Positions 1-8,042 of a stretch of DNA of 42,560 nucleotides are shown piece by piece. Position 1 is the first letter of the stretch. Each line of letters begins with the position of its first letter. Origin of the DNA: Bauldia sp. (lineage in GTDB: Bacteria > Pseudomonadota > Alphaproteobacteria > Rhizobiales > Kaistiaceae); assembly GCA_020849325.1 (NCBI GenBank), contig JADLGL010000073.1, forward strand, positions 1 to 42,560, in the 5' to 3' direction. The notes under the pieces were generated by a model. The model ran no database searches, was not told the DNA's origin, and was given only the letters and a program-made list of their open reading frames with translations. The position numbers and the translations under genes were made by a program.

Positions 1-1245
1 ATCACGCGCGGCAACGTCGCGCCGCTCCCGATCGCCATCACCGACCTCGTCGGCGCGGGCGCGGACGCGCAGCTCGGCGCGCAGATCAGCGCCGTCATCA
101 TGTCGGACCTTCGCCGCTCGGGCATCTTTGCCCCGACCGATCCCGCCACCTTCATCCAGCGCGACATCAACCCGGACGCCGCCCCGCGGTTCGGCGACTG
201 GCGCATCATCAACAGCCAGGCGCTCGTCACCGGCCGCGTCGTGTCGCAGCCCGACGGCCGGCTCCGCGTCGAATTCCGCCTGTGGGACGTTTTTGCGGGC
301 CAGCAGCTCGACGGGCAGCAGCTCTACACCACGCCGCAGAACTGGCGGCGCATCGCCCACATCATTGCCGACGCGATCTACGAGCGCCTCACGGGCGAGC
401 CGGGCTATTTCGACAGCCGCATCGTCTTCGTCGACGAGACCGGCCCGCGCGACGCCCGCATCCGGCGCCTCGCGATCATGGACCAGGACGGCGCCAACCT
501 CACCTACCTCACCGGCGGCAACAACCCGAACGACATCGTGCTCACGCCGCGCTTCAGCCCGAACAGCCAGGAACTGACCTACATGGTCTACCGGGCCGGC
601 CGGGCGCCGCAGGTGGTGCTCCGCAACATCCAGACCGGCCAGGAGCAGCTCCTGCCGGGCACGTTCGCCGGCATGACCTTCGCGCCCCGCTTCTCGCCGG
701 ATGGCGGCCGCGTGGTGCTGTCGATGCAGAACGGGGCGGACACGAGCATCTTCGTCCTCGACCTCCGGACGGGCGCGCAGACGCGGCTCACCAATGTCGC
801 TGCGATCGACACCAGCCCGAGCTTCTCGCCCGACGGCCGGCAGATCGCCTTCACCTCGGATCGCGGCGGCTCGCCGCAACTCTACGTCATGGGTGCCGAC
901 GGCTCGAACCAGACGCGGATCAGCTTTGCCGGCGGCACCTATTCGACGCCGGTATGGTCGCCGCGCGGCGACCTAATCGCCTTCACGCGCCAGATCGGCG
1001 GCGAGTTCCAGATCGGCGTGATGCGGCCCGATGGCTCGGGCGAGCGGATCCTGTCGACCTCGACCAGCGTCCAGGAGGGGCCGTCCTGGTCGCCGAACGG
1101 CCGGGTGATCGTGTTCACCCGCGACGGCGGCGGCCCCAATAACGGCCCGCAGCTCTGGTCGGTCGACCTGACCGGCTACAACGAGATCCGGCTGCCGACG
1201 CCGAACTTCGCGTCGGACCCGGCCTGGTCGCCCTTGCTCAACTAG
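1..1245 (+). CDS. tolB: TolB, Tol-Pal periplasmic beta-propeller protein (5' truncated by window)
   Basis: The frame is open from base 1, before the first ATG at 100, and encodes the typical TolB N-terminal domain start ([13 protein letters not shown]), so the signal peptide and true start lie outside the window. The N-terminal alpha/beta domain is followed by a six-bladed propeller with repeated FSPDG/FSPNS/WSPNG blade motifs between about residues 140 and 410. TolB acts in the periplasm. It binds Pal and links the inner-membrane TolQRA motor to the outer membrane during envelope constriction at division. pal follows 187 bases downstream on the same strand, as usual. Identification is firm; only the 5' end is missing. 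Confidence 0.97.
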   Translation: MTRGNVAPLPIAITDLVGAGADAQLGAQISAVIMSDLRRSGIFAPTDPATFIQRDINPDAAPRFGDWRIINSQALVTGRVVSQPDGRLRVEFRLWDVFAGQQLDGQQLYTTPQNWRRIAHIIADAIYERLTGEPGYFDSRIVFVDETGPRDARIRRLAIMDQDGANLTYLTGGNNPNDIVLTPRFSPNSQELTYMVYRAGRAPQVVLRNIQTGQEQLLPGTFAGMTFAPRFSPDGGRVVLSMQNGADTSIFVLDLRTGAQTRLTNVAAIDTSPSFSPDGRQIAFTSDRGGSPQLYVMGADGSNQTRISFAGGTYSTPVWSPRGDLIAFTRQIGGEFQIGVMRPDGSGERILSTSTSVQEGPSWSPNGRVIVFTRDGGGPNNGPQLWSVDLTGYNEIRLPTPNFASDPAWSPLLN

Positions 1246-1432
1246 GCGGGCGCGGCTAGCTTTCTCCGCTGGGGGACTGGCCGCGCGAGCTTCGCCATGC
1301 GCCGAAAACGTGCCGTCCCGGACACCCGCCGCGCGCGGGTTCCCGTCAATTTGATTCAACCGGGCAACCGCTGATTAACCATCAGGCGGCAGGTTGGGCT
1401 TTGGCCCGCTCGGGGTTTTGGAGACAGAGACG

Positions 1433-1948
1433 ATGATGCATTCACTGCGGACCCTGCGCGCGGCCCGGCTGGCGCTTCCGTTCCTCGCAGCTCTCGCCGT
1501 CGCAAGCTGCGCCCGTGACGATGCGGACGTTGCCGGCGGCACGCTCGGCGGGGGCGTCGGCGGCGCCGGCGTCGCAACGCCGGGCAGCCTCCAGGAATTC
1601 CAGGTGACGGTCGGCGACCGCGTGTTCTTCGATACGGATTCGACCGCCCTCACGCCGACCTCGATGCAGACGCTCGACCGCCAGGCCCAGTGGCTGCTCC
1701 TCTATCCGCGCTACACCATCACCATCGAAGGCCACGCCGACGAGCGCGGCACGCGCGAATACAACATCGCCCTCGGCGCCCGGCGCGCGGCGGCGGTGCA
1801 GTCCTACCTCATCAGCCGCGGCGTCGCGGCGAACCGCATCCAGACGATCTCCTACGGCAAGGAGCGCCCGGTTGCCGTCTGCAACGACATCTCCTGCTGG
1901 TCGCAGAACCGCCGCGCCGTCACGGTGGTGAACAACGCCGGCGTCTAG
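1433..1948 (+). CDS. pal: Pal, peptidoglycan-associated outer-membrane lipoprotein
   Basis: A 171-residue lipoprotein. The start is taken at ATG 1433 (a second ATG follows at 1436), a few bases after a GGAGAC ribosome-binding site. A longer frame from 1394 would put non-signal residues before the signal peptide. The signal peptide ends in a lipobox (AVASC), and a Gly/Ala-rich linker follows. The C-terminal OmpA-like domain (about residues 55-168) contains the peptidoglycan-binding signature around YTITIEGHADERGTREYN and the downstream LGARRA segment. Pal anchors the outer membrane to peptidoglycan and is the partner of TolB, whose gene is just upstream. Size and motifs are normal for the family. 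Confidence 0.96.
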   Translation: MMHSLRTLRAARLALPFLAALAVASCARDDADVAGGTLGGGVGGAGVATPGSLQEFQVTVGDRVFFDTDSTALTPTSMQTLDRQAQWLLLYPRYTITIEGHADERGTREYNIALGARRAAAVQSYLISRGVAANRIQTISYGKERPVAVCNDISCWSQNRRAVTVVNNAGV

Positions 1949-1982
1949 AAGGCGCCTCGGCTCCTCGTGCGTGGCCTGCCTT

Positions 1983-2162
1983 CGCCTCTCCCCGCACGGG
2001 GAGAGGCCTTCGCAGCTTGGTGAGCGCAGCGAACCTGGCGAGAAGGGTGAGGGGCCCGCGTCGTGAGTTTCTGCGGGCGTTGCCCCCTCACCCTTCCTTG
2101 CCAGGCTCACCTTCGGTTCGCCAAGCGCGGAAGCCCTCTCCCCGAAACGGGGCGAGGGAAGT
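1983..2162. repeat. Long imperfect inverted-repeat element (MITE/REPIN-like)
   Basis: The space between the convergent genes pal and epmB is filled by two arms of about 75 bases that are reverse complements with a few mismatches. Each arm also holds its own hairpin: an 11-bp perfect stem at 1984-1994/1997-2007, and a CCTCTCCCCG...CGGGGCGAGG stem near 2132-2158. The arms share a segment related to GGTGAGC...CCTGGC and an AGGGTGAGGGG core. The arrangement looks like a small non-autonomous palindromic element that may also act as a bidirectional terminator. Single-hairpin relatives lie at 3339, 29698 and 40352. Confidence 0.8.
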
Positions 2163-2181
2163 ACGCCTTCACCTTCGACCG

Positions 2182-3213
2182 CTAGCCCGGATATGGGTGC
2201 GTGTTGCCAGCGGGGTCGGTGATGACCGGCCCCGCGCCGAGCGCATCCTCGACATAGGCCGGGCCAGCCGGAACTTTCCCGTAGCCGCCCGGAATGTCGA
2301 GGACGAGCGTCGGCTGCGCGAGGCCCGAGAGGCGGCCGCGCAGCGCCTGCATGATCGCCCGTCCTTCGGCGATCGACGTGCGGAAATGCGACGTTCCCGG
2401 CGCAAGGTCGGGGAGGTGGAGGTAGTACGGTTTTACGCCGTGCTCCACGAGTTTTCGCATCAGCCCGGCGAGCGTTTCGGCGTCGTCGTTCACGCCCTTC
2501 AGCAGCACCGTCTGGCTCACCAGCGCGATCCCGGCGCGCCGCAGCCGCGCGAGGGCGCCCGTCGCCTCTGCGGAGAGCTCGCGCGCGTGGTTGCAGTGGA
2601 CCGCGAGCCAGACCGTCTTGCCGGTCGCGGCGAGAGCCGCGGCAAGTTCCTCCGTGACGCGGCCGGGATCGACGATCGGCACGCGGCTGTGCCAGCGCAC
2701 CACTTCGACATGCGGGATCGCCGCGAGCGCGTCGTTGAGCGCGCGGATGCGGCGCGGCGACAGCATCAGCGGATCGCCGCCGGTGACGATCACTTCCCAG
2801 ATCGCCGGCGTGCTCGCGATGTAGGCGATAGCGGCTGCCAGCTCCGCTTCGTCGAGCGCATCGCCACCCGGCCCGACGAATTCGCGGCGGAAGCAGAACC
2901 GGCAGTAGACCGGGCAGGCGAGGATCGGCTTGAGGAGGACGCGGTCGGGGTAGCGGTGGACGACGCCCTTCACCGGCGAATGCGTTTCGTCTCCGATCGG
3001 GTCGACCAGCTCCTCGGGGCGCGTATCGAGCTCGCGGGCGTCGGGCAGGAACTGACGGGCGATCGGATCGTCGGGGTCGGTGCGGTCGATGAGGCGGAGG
3101 ACGTCCTCCGTCAGCGCCACGGCATAGCGCGCGGCGACCTCCCCGAGCGCCGGCGACGGCGACAGGAGGCGCGCGCCCGCGAGGTCATCGATCGTGCGAA
3201 GGGTTTTTGCCAC
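2182..3213 (-). CDS. epmB: EpmB, EF-P (R)-beta-lysine-forming lysine 2,3-aminomutase
   Basis: Radical-SAM, PLP-dependent aminomutase of 343 residues. The GTG at 3213 is chosen as start because AGGAG lies six bases upstream; the frame extends to 3291 without a comparable site. The CxxxCxxC cluster motif (CPVYCRFC, about residues 100-107) binds the 4Fe-4S cluster. A PGGYGK motif near the C-terminus supplies the PLP-binding lysine. The size (about 340 aa, shorter than clostridial lysine aminomutase) and the neighbours epmA and efp point to EpmB rather than catabolic KamA. EpmB converts (S)-alpha-lysine to (R)-beta-lysine, which EpmA attaches to EF-P. Confidence 0.93.
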   Translation of the reverse strand: MAKTLRTIDDLAGARLLSPSPALGEVAARYAVALTEDVLRLIDRTDPDDPIARQFLPDARELDTRPEELVDPIGDETHSPVKGVVHRYPDRVLLKPILACPVYCRFCFRREFVGPGGDALDEAELAAAIAYIASTPAIWEVIVTGGDPLMLSPRRIRALNDALAAIPHVEVVRWHSRVPIVDPGRVTEELAAALAATGKTVWLAVHCNHARELSAEATGALARLRRAGIALVSQTVLLKGVNDDAETLAGLMRKLVEHGVKPYYLHLPDLAPGTSHFRTSIAEGRAIMQALRGRLSGLAQPTLVLDIPGGYGKVPAGPAYVEDALGAGPVITDPAGNTHPYPG

Positions 3214-3338
3214 GCGCGCTCCTACGCGAAAGCGGCGCGATGGGGAAGTCGAAGTAGGAACGCGCGTTCGGCGCCACCCCAACCCGATCAACCCCTCCTC
3301 CGAACGTGAGAAGGAACCCCGAGCAACTCTGGAGCGCG

Positions 3339-3372
3339 TTCATCCCCTCGCCCCGTTCGGGGGAGAGGGAAA
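3339..3372. repeat. Single palindromic unit of the CCTCGCCCC...GGGG family
   Basis: A hairpin with arms related to CCCCTCGCCCC and GGGGGAGAGGG around a GTTC loop lies in the 247-base gap between the epmB start and the epmA stop. It resembles the hairpins in the inverted-repeat element at 1983-2162 and in the dispersed repeats at 29664 and 40321. The rest of the gap shows no convincing gene. Confidence 0.6.
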
Positions 3373-3460
3373 CATCGTTCCGTGACACCCTCCAGGATTC
3401 CTTCACACGCGCCTCCGCGGGGATGATCGGAGAGAGGAACGGACGCCGGAGAAGGTCCGC

Positions 3461-4519
3461 TCAGCGCTCCGCGAACGGGTCAACTACCGGCGTCCACTGC
3501 ACGTCCTCGATCCGATCGGCGCCGGTGCAGAGCATCACCAGCCGGTCGAACCCGAGGGCCACGCCCGCGGCGTCCGGCATCAGCGGGAGGGCTGCAAGGA
3601 AATCCTCGTCCAGCGGATAGCGCTCGCCGTAGAGGCGCTCCTTCTCGTCCATGTCGGCGAGGAAGCGCGTCCGCTGCTCGACGGGGTCGGTGAGCTCGCC
3701 GAAACCGTTGGCGAGCTCGACGCCGCAGGCGAACAGCTCGAACCGCTGCGAGAGGCGCGGGTCGGCGGGATGGCGGCGGGCGAGGGCGGCTTCCGGCGCG
3801 GGGTAGTCGGCGAGGAGCGTCATGCGGCCGCGGCCGATCGCGGGCTCGATCCGTTCGGCCATGACGCGGCTGAAGAGGTCCGACCAGGTGTCGTCCGGCG
3901 CGGTGCGGATGCCGGCAGCGGCGACCGCCGAAGCGAGGGCGGGGCGGTCCGGCTCGCCGGCGGGCGTGAGCGTGGCGAGGAGGTCGATGCCGGCGAGCCG
4001 GTCGAAGGCGGTGGCGACGGGCAGGCGCTCGGCGGGGGCGGCCGGGTCGACCGCAGCGCCACGGAAGCGGAGATCCGGGACGCCGGCGATCGCAGCCGCC
4101 GTGCGGACGAGCCCCACGGCGTCGTCCATCACCGCCTCATGGGCGTTGCCTGTCCGGTACCACTCCAGCATCGTGAATTCCGGCGCGTGGAGCGCCGTGC
4201 GCTCGCGGTTCCGGAAAACGCGGGCGAAATCGAAGATGCGCTCCTCGCCCGCCGCGAGGAGCTTCTTCGCGGCGAACTCCGGCGAGGTGTGGAGGTAGAG
4301 CGGTGCGCGCCGGCCATCGAGGGTCAGCGCGGCCGTCGTGAAGGCGTGGAGGTGCGTTTCGTTGCCGGGCGAAGCCTGCAGCGCCGCCGCCTCGATCTCG
4401 GTGAAGCCGTTGTCGAGGAGCCTGGCGCGGAGCCCCGCCTTGATGCGGTTGCGGACGAGGAGGCGGCCGCGGCGGGCGGCATGGCGGTCCCGCGACCACC
4501 ACGAGGGAGGCTGCGTCAC
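3461..4519 (-). CDS. epmA: EpmA, EF-P--(R)-beta-lysine ligase (LysRS-like)
   Basis: Class II lysyl-tRNA-synthetase-like protein without the anticodon-binding domain. The start is uncertain. GTG 4519 gives about 352 residues beginning [16 protein letters not shown], which matches where family members begin; the open frame extends to a TTG at 4564. Class II motif 2 is seen as [21 protein letters not shown]-like sequence (FRNRER, then [11 protein letters not shown]) and motif 3 as GVALGFDRL near the C-terminus. The enzyme activates (R)-beta-lysine with ATP and transfers it to the conserved lysine of EF-P. It lies 247 bases upstream of epmB on the same strand and is divergent from efp. Confidence 0.93.
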   Translation of the reverse strand: MTQPPSWWSRDRHAARRGRLLVRNRIKAGLRARLLDNGFTEIEAAALQASPGNETHLHAFTTAALTLDGRRAPLYLHTSPEFAAKKLLAAGEERIFDFARVFRNRERTALHAPEFTMLEWYRTGNAHEAVMDDAVGLVRTAAAIAGVPDLRFRGAAVDPAAPAERLPVATAFDRLAGIDLLATLTPAGEPDRPALASAVAAAGIRTAPDDTWSDLFSRVMAERIEPAIGRGRMTLLADYPAPEAALARRHPADPRLSQRFELFACGVELANGFGELTDPVEQRTRFLADMDEKERLYGERYPLDEDFLAALPLMPDAAGVALGFDRLVMLCTGADRIEDVQWTPVVDPFAER

Positions 4520-4633
4520 GCCGTGCGCCCCGCCCACGAAAAAGCATGCCGGCTCGGCTGGCAATTTCCGGGCGGATCGCTATGGTCCCGCCGCGCGCGA
4601 CCCGCCCGTGGCGGGCAAGAGGAAAAGATCACC

Positions 4634-5206
4634 GTGGCCAAGGTCATTGCAAGCAACGTCCGGAAGGGGAACATCCTCGAAATGGACGGTAAACTCTACG
4701 CCGTTCTTTCGGCGGAGAGTTTCTTCCCCGGCAAGGGTACCCCGACCACCCAGATCGACATGCGCCGCCTTTCGGACGGCGTAAAAACCTCGGTGCGCTA
4801 CCGCACGACCGAGCAGGTCGAGCGCGCTTTCGTCGAGACGATCGACTTCACCTATCTCTACCAGGACGGCGACGGCAACTACGTCTTCATGAACCCCACC
4901 TCGTTCGAGCAGGTGATGGTGCCGCCCGACGTCATCGGCGATCCGGCCGTGTATCTCCAGGAGAACATGACGGTGAAGCTCGCCCTCTTCGAAGGCAACG
5001 CCGTCTCGGCCGAACTGCCGCAGCGCGTCACCCTCGAGGTGACCGAGACGGAGCCCGTCACCAAGGGCCAGACCGCCTCCTCGTCCTACAAGCCCGCGAT
5101 GCTCTCGAACGGCGTCCGTACCACGGTGCCGCCGCACATCACCGCCGGCACCCGCATCATCGTGATGACCGAGGACGGCTCGTACGCGGAGCGCGCCAAG
5201 GACTAG
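4634..5206 (+). CDS. efp: Elongation factor P
   Basis: A 190-residue protein with the three-domain EF-P architecture. GTG 4634 is taken as start, following an AGAGGAAAAG stretch, because it gives the expected N-terminus [13 protein letters not shown]; the frame is open far upstream but that part is antisense to epmA. The modified lysine lies at position 34 in the loop FFPGKGTP, equivalent to Lys34 of E. coli EF-P. EF-P binds between the ribosomal E and P sites and relieves stalling at polyproline. The divergent epmA and epmB encode its beta-lysylation enzymes, so the pathway is complete here apart from EpmC, which is not seen. Confidence 0.97.
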   Translation: MAKVIASNVRKGNILEMDGKLYAVLSAESFFPGKGTPTTQIDMRRLSDGVKTSVRYRTTEQVERAFVETIDFTYLYQDGDGNYVFMNPTSFEQVMVPPDVIGDPAVYLQENMTVKLALFEGNAVSAELPQRVTLEVTETEPVTKGQTASSSYKPAMLSNGVRTTVPPHITAGTRIIVMTEDGSYAERAKD

Positions 5207-5227
5207 CGACCGGCTGCGGTGTCGCGG

Positions 5228-5256
5228 TTGACACCCCGAGAGCCCGTGGCTAGTTG
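5228..5256 (+). promoter_or_regulatory. Candidate promoter for tRNA-Gln
   Basis: A perfect TTGACA at 5228-5233 is followed after 17 bases by TAGTTG at 5251-5256, which matches TATAAT poorly. The position suits transcription of the tRNA starting near 5263, with a leader of about 60 bases. The -10 element is weak, so this is tentative. Confidence 0.35.
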
Positions 5257-5323
5257 AACGCCACTTCCGGCCACATCGGTCGACATGCCAACGGCTCGCG
5301 CCCAAAAAGCGCCACGCCGCCGT

Positions 5324-5397
5324 TGGGGGATAGTTTAACGGTAGAACAGCGGACTCTGACTCCGTTAGTCTTGGTTCGAATCCAGGTCCCCCAGCCA
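5324..5397 (+). tRNA. tRNA-Gln (anticodon CTG)
   Basis: Full cloverleaf. The acceptor arms TGGGGGA (5324-5330) and TCCCCCA (5387-5393) pair over seven base pairs, followed by discriminator G and encoded CCA (5395-5397). The anticodon stem GCGGA/TCCGT closes a seven-base loop CTCTGAC with anticodon CTG, reading CAG (glutamine). The T loop TTCGAAT is canonical. The 3' end is the insertion site of the downstream element; the gene is intact on this side. Confidence 0.95.
5379..5397 (+). other. attL core (19-bp direct repeat, tRNA side)
   Basis: AATCCAGGTCCCCCAGCCA, the T-arm/acceptor 3' end of tRNA-Gln, recurs exactly at 22762-22780. Such a repeat flanking a block with a tyrosine recombinase is the usual trace of site-specific integration into a tRNA gene. 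Similarity continues weakly beyond the CCA (TTTC here, CTTC at the right copy). Confidence 0.92.
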
Positions 5398-5403
5398 TTT
5401 CTA

Positions 5404-5429
5404 GTAAGTCAACAAAATCAATGACTTAC
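5404..5429. repeat. Inverted GTAAGTCA/TGACTTAC pair next to attL
   Basis: GTAAGTCA (5404-5411) and TGACTTAC (5422-5429) are separated by ten A/T-rich bases, starting seven bases inside attL. The same TAAGTCA motif forms a palindrome at 7885-7902. The position suits arm-type recombinase or accessory-factor binding sites; that role is inferred. Confidence 0.5.
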
Positions 5430-5437
5430 ATCAATCG

Positions 5438-5476
5438 CCGTAGCACCCAGACGTAGCAGTCTGGCGGGTGCTACGG
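5438..5476. repeat. Hairpin with 11-bp stem near attL
   Basis: CCGTAGCACCC (5438-5448) pairs perfectly with GGGTGCTACGG (5466-5476). Inside, AGAC and GTCT can extend the stem past a small bulge around a GTAGCA loop. No T-run follows on either strand, so it is not a standard terminator. It may be part of the recombination region or a leader structure. Confidence 0.5.
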
Positions 5477-5550
5477 GCGGGGCGTCGAGCACTTGCGTCA
5501 ATCCTGAAAGATGGGGTCTCCTTGGGGTCCAACTAGGACGCGAGTCGCCG

Positions 5551-6081
5551 ATGCCGAAACAACGTGATGACGTTCAGATGGTCCCCGACGACGAGCCGAG
5601 GTCCGTCGCGCCGGCAGTTGCGGTCGAAGAACGCATTAAGGCCATACTCGAACAGAAGCGCATATCCGACGAGGCCGCTGAGGAAGCACGGCGCGTTCAG
5701 AGGGCCGCTGAAGACGAGCGCCATCGCATTCGTCAGGCCGCGGTTGAGGCGTGGCAGCAGAAGGGCTCGGTAACTTTGGAGGCCGCGGTCCGATCGCTGA
5801 ACCAAGCGTTGGCGGCCCGTCGAATCCAGCTTGTCCTAGAGAAGTCCAGTGGCAACTACCCCGCGTCAGTCGCCGCGGTGGGAGTTAGGGTCCGCGTCGA
5901 CGAACGGGTTGCGGCGCCGGGAGGCGACATAATCGTTCTGGGCACGGGAGCAATAAGTATTCGCCTCGGCGCAGTGCCGCAAAATCTGCCATCGGTCGGG
6001 GCATTTACCGATACGGCTGCGAAGCATGCGCTTCTGACTTTTGTCGAATACGTCATGCACAACATTAAGCCCGAAGGCTAA
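5551..6081 (+). CDS. Hypothetical protein, coiled-coil N-terminal half
   Basis: 176 residues, not recognised. ATG 5551 is preceded by AGGA about 12 bases upstream. Residues about 20-75 are rich in E, A, R and K with heptad-like spacing and probably form a coiled coil. The C-terminal half alternates V/I with charged residues and looks beta-rich. No signal peptide or membrane helix is visible. It is the first gene inside the element and is followed 30 bases later by another unknown gene, probably co-transcribed. Base use is less GC-rich than the flanking chromosome, which fits acquired cargo. Confidence 0.6.
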   Translation: MPKQRDDVQMVPDDEPRSVAPAVAVEERIKAILEQKRISDEAAEEARRVQRAAEDERHRIRQAAVEAWQQKGSVTLEAAVRSLNQALAARRIQLVLEKSSGNYPASVAAVGVRVRVDERVAAPGGDIIVLGTGAISIRLGAVPQNLPSVGAFTDTAAKHALLTFVEYVMHNIKPEG

Positions 6082-6111
6082 AAGGGGCGACGAAACCTCA
6101 AGAGGAGTCCG

Positions 6112-6642
6112 ATGGTAGATTTCGGAGTCGAGCTGCGTCCGCTCAGCGACGTGAAGGCCGGCGAGCTATTTCGTGCGGAAGGACCGCTCGGAGATACGTA
6201 TGCCATTCGCGCAACGGACAATGGCCGATCGTTTCTCGTGTCTCTTGGTCATCCAGACGAGCGCCGTGACTACAAGGGCGGCCCCTACTGCGTAGAATGG
6301 AATTTTTCTGAGGGATCGCTGGCCATTGTGTTTCAGAATTGGAGACTTGAACCGCTTCTCGATGCGCCCGTGAGATACGGATCAGATGCCTACAACAATT
6401 ACGGTGCCAACAGGGAAGCAGGGTTACTTACTAAGAGCGGTATCATTCTCCCGATCCTCGTTCTAACTGGCCGGGGTTGGGGTCATCGCCCGGATTGGAT
6501 CAACCCGACAACGGGCCAATTCTGGGAATTTAATGCGCCGGGAGCGTTCAACATTGTGGGGCCAGTCCGTTGGCGCCTGTGGCTGCCGCAACTCAGAGAA
6601 GACACGGGCGATCTAGTCCTTCGCCCCGCGTCCTTGGTCTGA
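6112..6642 (+). CDS. Hypothetical protein (element cargo)
   Basis: 176 residues, not recognised. The start has a strong site: AGAGGAG five bases before ATG 6112. The sequence is soluble-looking and rich in W, G and N (for example GRGWGHRPDWINP near the middle of the C-terminal half), with no signal peptide or transmembrane helix. It follows the 5551 gene by 30 bases and ends just before a palindromic terminator shared with the convergent ADP-ribosyltransferase-like gene. Its partner or role cannot be told from the sequence. Confidence 0.65.
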   Translation: MVDFGVELRPLSDVKAGELFRAEGPLGDTYAIRATDNGRSFLVSLGHPDERRDYKGGPYCVEWNFSEGSLAIVFQNWRLEPLLDAPVRYGSDAYNNYGANREAGLLTKSGIILPILVLTGRGWGHRPDWINPTTGQFWEFNAPGAFNIVGPVRWRLWLPQLREDTGDLVLRPASLV

Positions 6643-6648
6643 CCGCAC

Positions 6649-6677
6649 AAGGGGCGGGCAGAGCAAGCCGCCCCTTT
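6649..6677. terminator. Bidirectional hairpin between convergent genes
   Basis: AAGGGGCGG (6649-6657) pairs with CCGCCCCTT (6668-6676) around a ten-base loop. It lies exactly between the stop codons of the 6112 (+) and 6698 (-) genes. The T-runs after the stem are short (TTT...TTC), so termination efficiency is uncertain. Confidence 0.6.
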
Positions 6678-6697
6678 GCCTTCGTTCTGGTGTCGGG

Positions 6698-7540
6698 CTA
6701 GGCAACCAGCGCCCGTCCCAAGACTGCGTTCGGTTGAAGCTTGGTGACTTCGAACTCCGCAACGTTCTCCGGGAACACGACGATCTCGCGTTCCTGCCGT
6801 GCACTGAAGTAGGCGATCACATCGCGCTTCGCGACCGTGCCGGAGACGAGCAAGGGACCGTCGCCAGTGAAGCGGTTTGCGAACCATAGGGCCTTGCTGC
6901 GGCTGAGGGTCCAAGACATTCCCTGAACGGCATCAAGCCGACACACGCCGCGCCAGACCTTGAAGGTCCGCGGCTGAGCGGCCAGCGTGCGACGTTCATG
7001 CGGCGTCATAAGGCCGGGACGATTGTTCTTGCCATGCCCTGCCTCCCCGAAGATATCCCGCCACTCCTCCTGATACTGCCAGAGGTTCTCGCTATCGCTC
7101 CACACGTTCGCAGCAAGCTCCCAAAGAGGCAATCCAGAAATGATCATCGCTTCCATAAGAGCATCTGTGCGGTGCGGGCGTTCATGAAGAAAGACGAATG
7201 AGTGCCAGTCGCCGGCATTGATCGCAGCCGCTACCCTCTTAGTCTTCCATTCGTAGCCCTCGTTGGTTTGAGCGACGGTGTCGACGTAGCGGCCATCACC
7301 AAGCCGGAGATTGTCCAGATGATGCATGAAGACGAGCGGATGTTTTAGTGTTCGACCGAATGGGCCGTCGACGACATACGGCCGAAGGTCGGGGTGCAGC
7401 TCTTCGACGTTTGCCAAGGCCTCGGCGCGAACCGGCAGCGAGGGCGGCGGCCCGACGGGCGCAATCGTGCCTGCGGCCAATCCTTCTTCGATCTTGGCCT
7501 TCGCCTTTGCGAATGCGGCAGTGTGGATGATCTTATTCAT
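6698..7540 (-). CDS. Putative ADP-ribosyltransferase (R-S-E type)
   Basis: 280 residues. The C-terminal third carries the three signatures expected of an arginine-type ADP-ribosyltransferase fold in the right order: Arg197 in KVWRG, Ser209-Trp-Thr in GMSWTLSRSKALWFANR, and Glu250-Arg-Glu252 (an ExE motif) in ARQEREIVVFP. The predicted reaction is transfer of ADP-ribose from NAD+ to a target. The N-terminal 190 residues are not recognised and may be a targeting or recognition region. There is no signal peptide, so a cytoplasmic target is likely. ATG 7540 lies inside the end of the upstream 85-aa gene (8-base overlap), so translation is probably coupled. The fold call rests on motif reading only. 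Confidence 0.6.
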   Translation of the reverse strand: MNKIIHTAAFAKAKAKIEEGLAAGTIAPVGPPPSLPVRAEALANVEELHPDLRPYVVDGPFGRTLKHPLVFMHHLDNLRLGDGRYVDTVAQTNEGYEWKTKRVAAAINAGDWHSFVFLHERPHRTDALMEAMIISGLPLWELAANVWSDSENLWQYQEEWRDIFGEAGHGKNNRPGLMTPHERRTLAAQPRTFKVWRGVCRLDAVQGMSWTLSRSKALWFANRFTGDGPLLVSGTVAKRDVIAYFSARQEREIVVFPENVAEFEVTKLQPNAVLGRALVA

Positions 7541-7790
7541 GTTCGGTGTCGCCCCGGCGTGTCACGGTCGCGACTAGCTCGGGGCGCGATCTATGGCTTT
7601 CAAGATCGGCGATCATAGGATTTTCACGCCCGATCGAAGCGGGCCACACGTCGCCGCGCTCGCCGAGCGCGATCTTCACGTCGTCGGCCGTCGCGAGCCC
7701 GAGCTGAAGGCCGGTGACTAGATCGTCGGGGAGGGCCAGGATCGCCGCAACGACGGCTTGGTAGTCCTGATCCGGAAGGTAGTGTTCCAT
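7533..7790 (-). CDS. Small protein overlapping the ADP-ribosyltransferase-like gene
   Basis: 85 residues from ATG 7790; a GTG at 7847 would add 19 residues but has no better ribosome-binding site. The sequence is acidic with helices (YQAVVAAILALPDDLVTGLQLGLATADDVKIAL) and matches nothing I know. Its TAA overlaps the start of the 6698-7540 gene by eight bases, so the two form an operon with probable translational coupling. Small acidic partner then toxin-like enzyme is the layout of many toxin-antitoxin or immunity pairs, but that function is inferred from layout only. Confidence 0.55.
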   Translation of the reverse strand: MEHYLPDQDYQAVVAAILALPDDLVTGLQLGLATADDVKIALGERGDVWPASIGRENPMIADLESHRSRPELVATVTRRGDTEHE

Positions 7791-7884
7791 AGGTCGGTGA
7801 GCCTCTGTGAGGCGCCGCGTAAATGCGGCGCGGTCACAGAGATTCACGAAGCTATAGACGATGCAAGAGCAGTGGACGCGTCTG

Positions 7885-7902
7885 TAAGTCAGTGCTGACT
7901 TA
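7885..7902. promoter_or_regulatory. Perfect palindrome TAAGTCA-GTGC-TGACTTA
   Basis: An 18-base perfect dyad in the divergent intergenic region between the minus-strand 7533 operon and the plus-strand 8043 gene. It carries the same TAAGTCA half-site as the inverted pair at 5404-5429. The location and symmetry suggest an operator for a dimeric regulator; none is identified in the element. Confidence 0.45.
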
Positions 7903-8042
7903 TCGACTTTCGCGCGGCTTCGTAGAGCTTTGAAGCACGCCGGGTAATTTCATCGCTCGTGGCGAGTAAGCTGCCGCTTATCTTCATTGACGGTTCGGGC
8001 AGATTGACGCACTGTCGCGCCGGGTTCCAAATGGGGGCGTGA

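Noticed and set aside
3214-3291. Extending EpmB upstream to the ATG at 3291
   Set aside because: The extra 26 residues are basic and not family-like, while GTG 3213 has AGGAG six bases upstream.
3770-4633. Long in-frame extension upstream of efp
   Set aside because: It is antisense to epmA with shadow-type composition; EF-P of normal length starts at GTG 4634.
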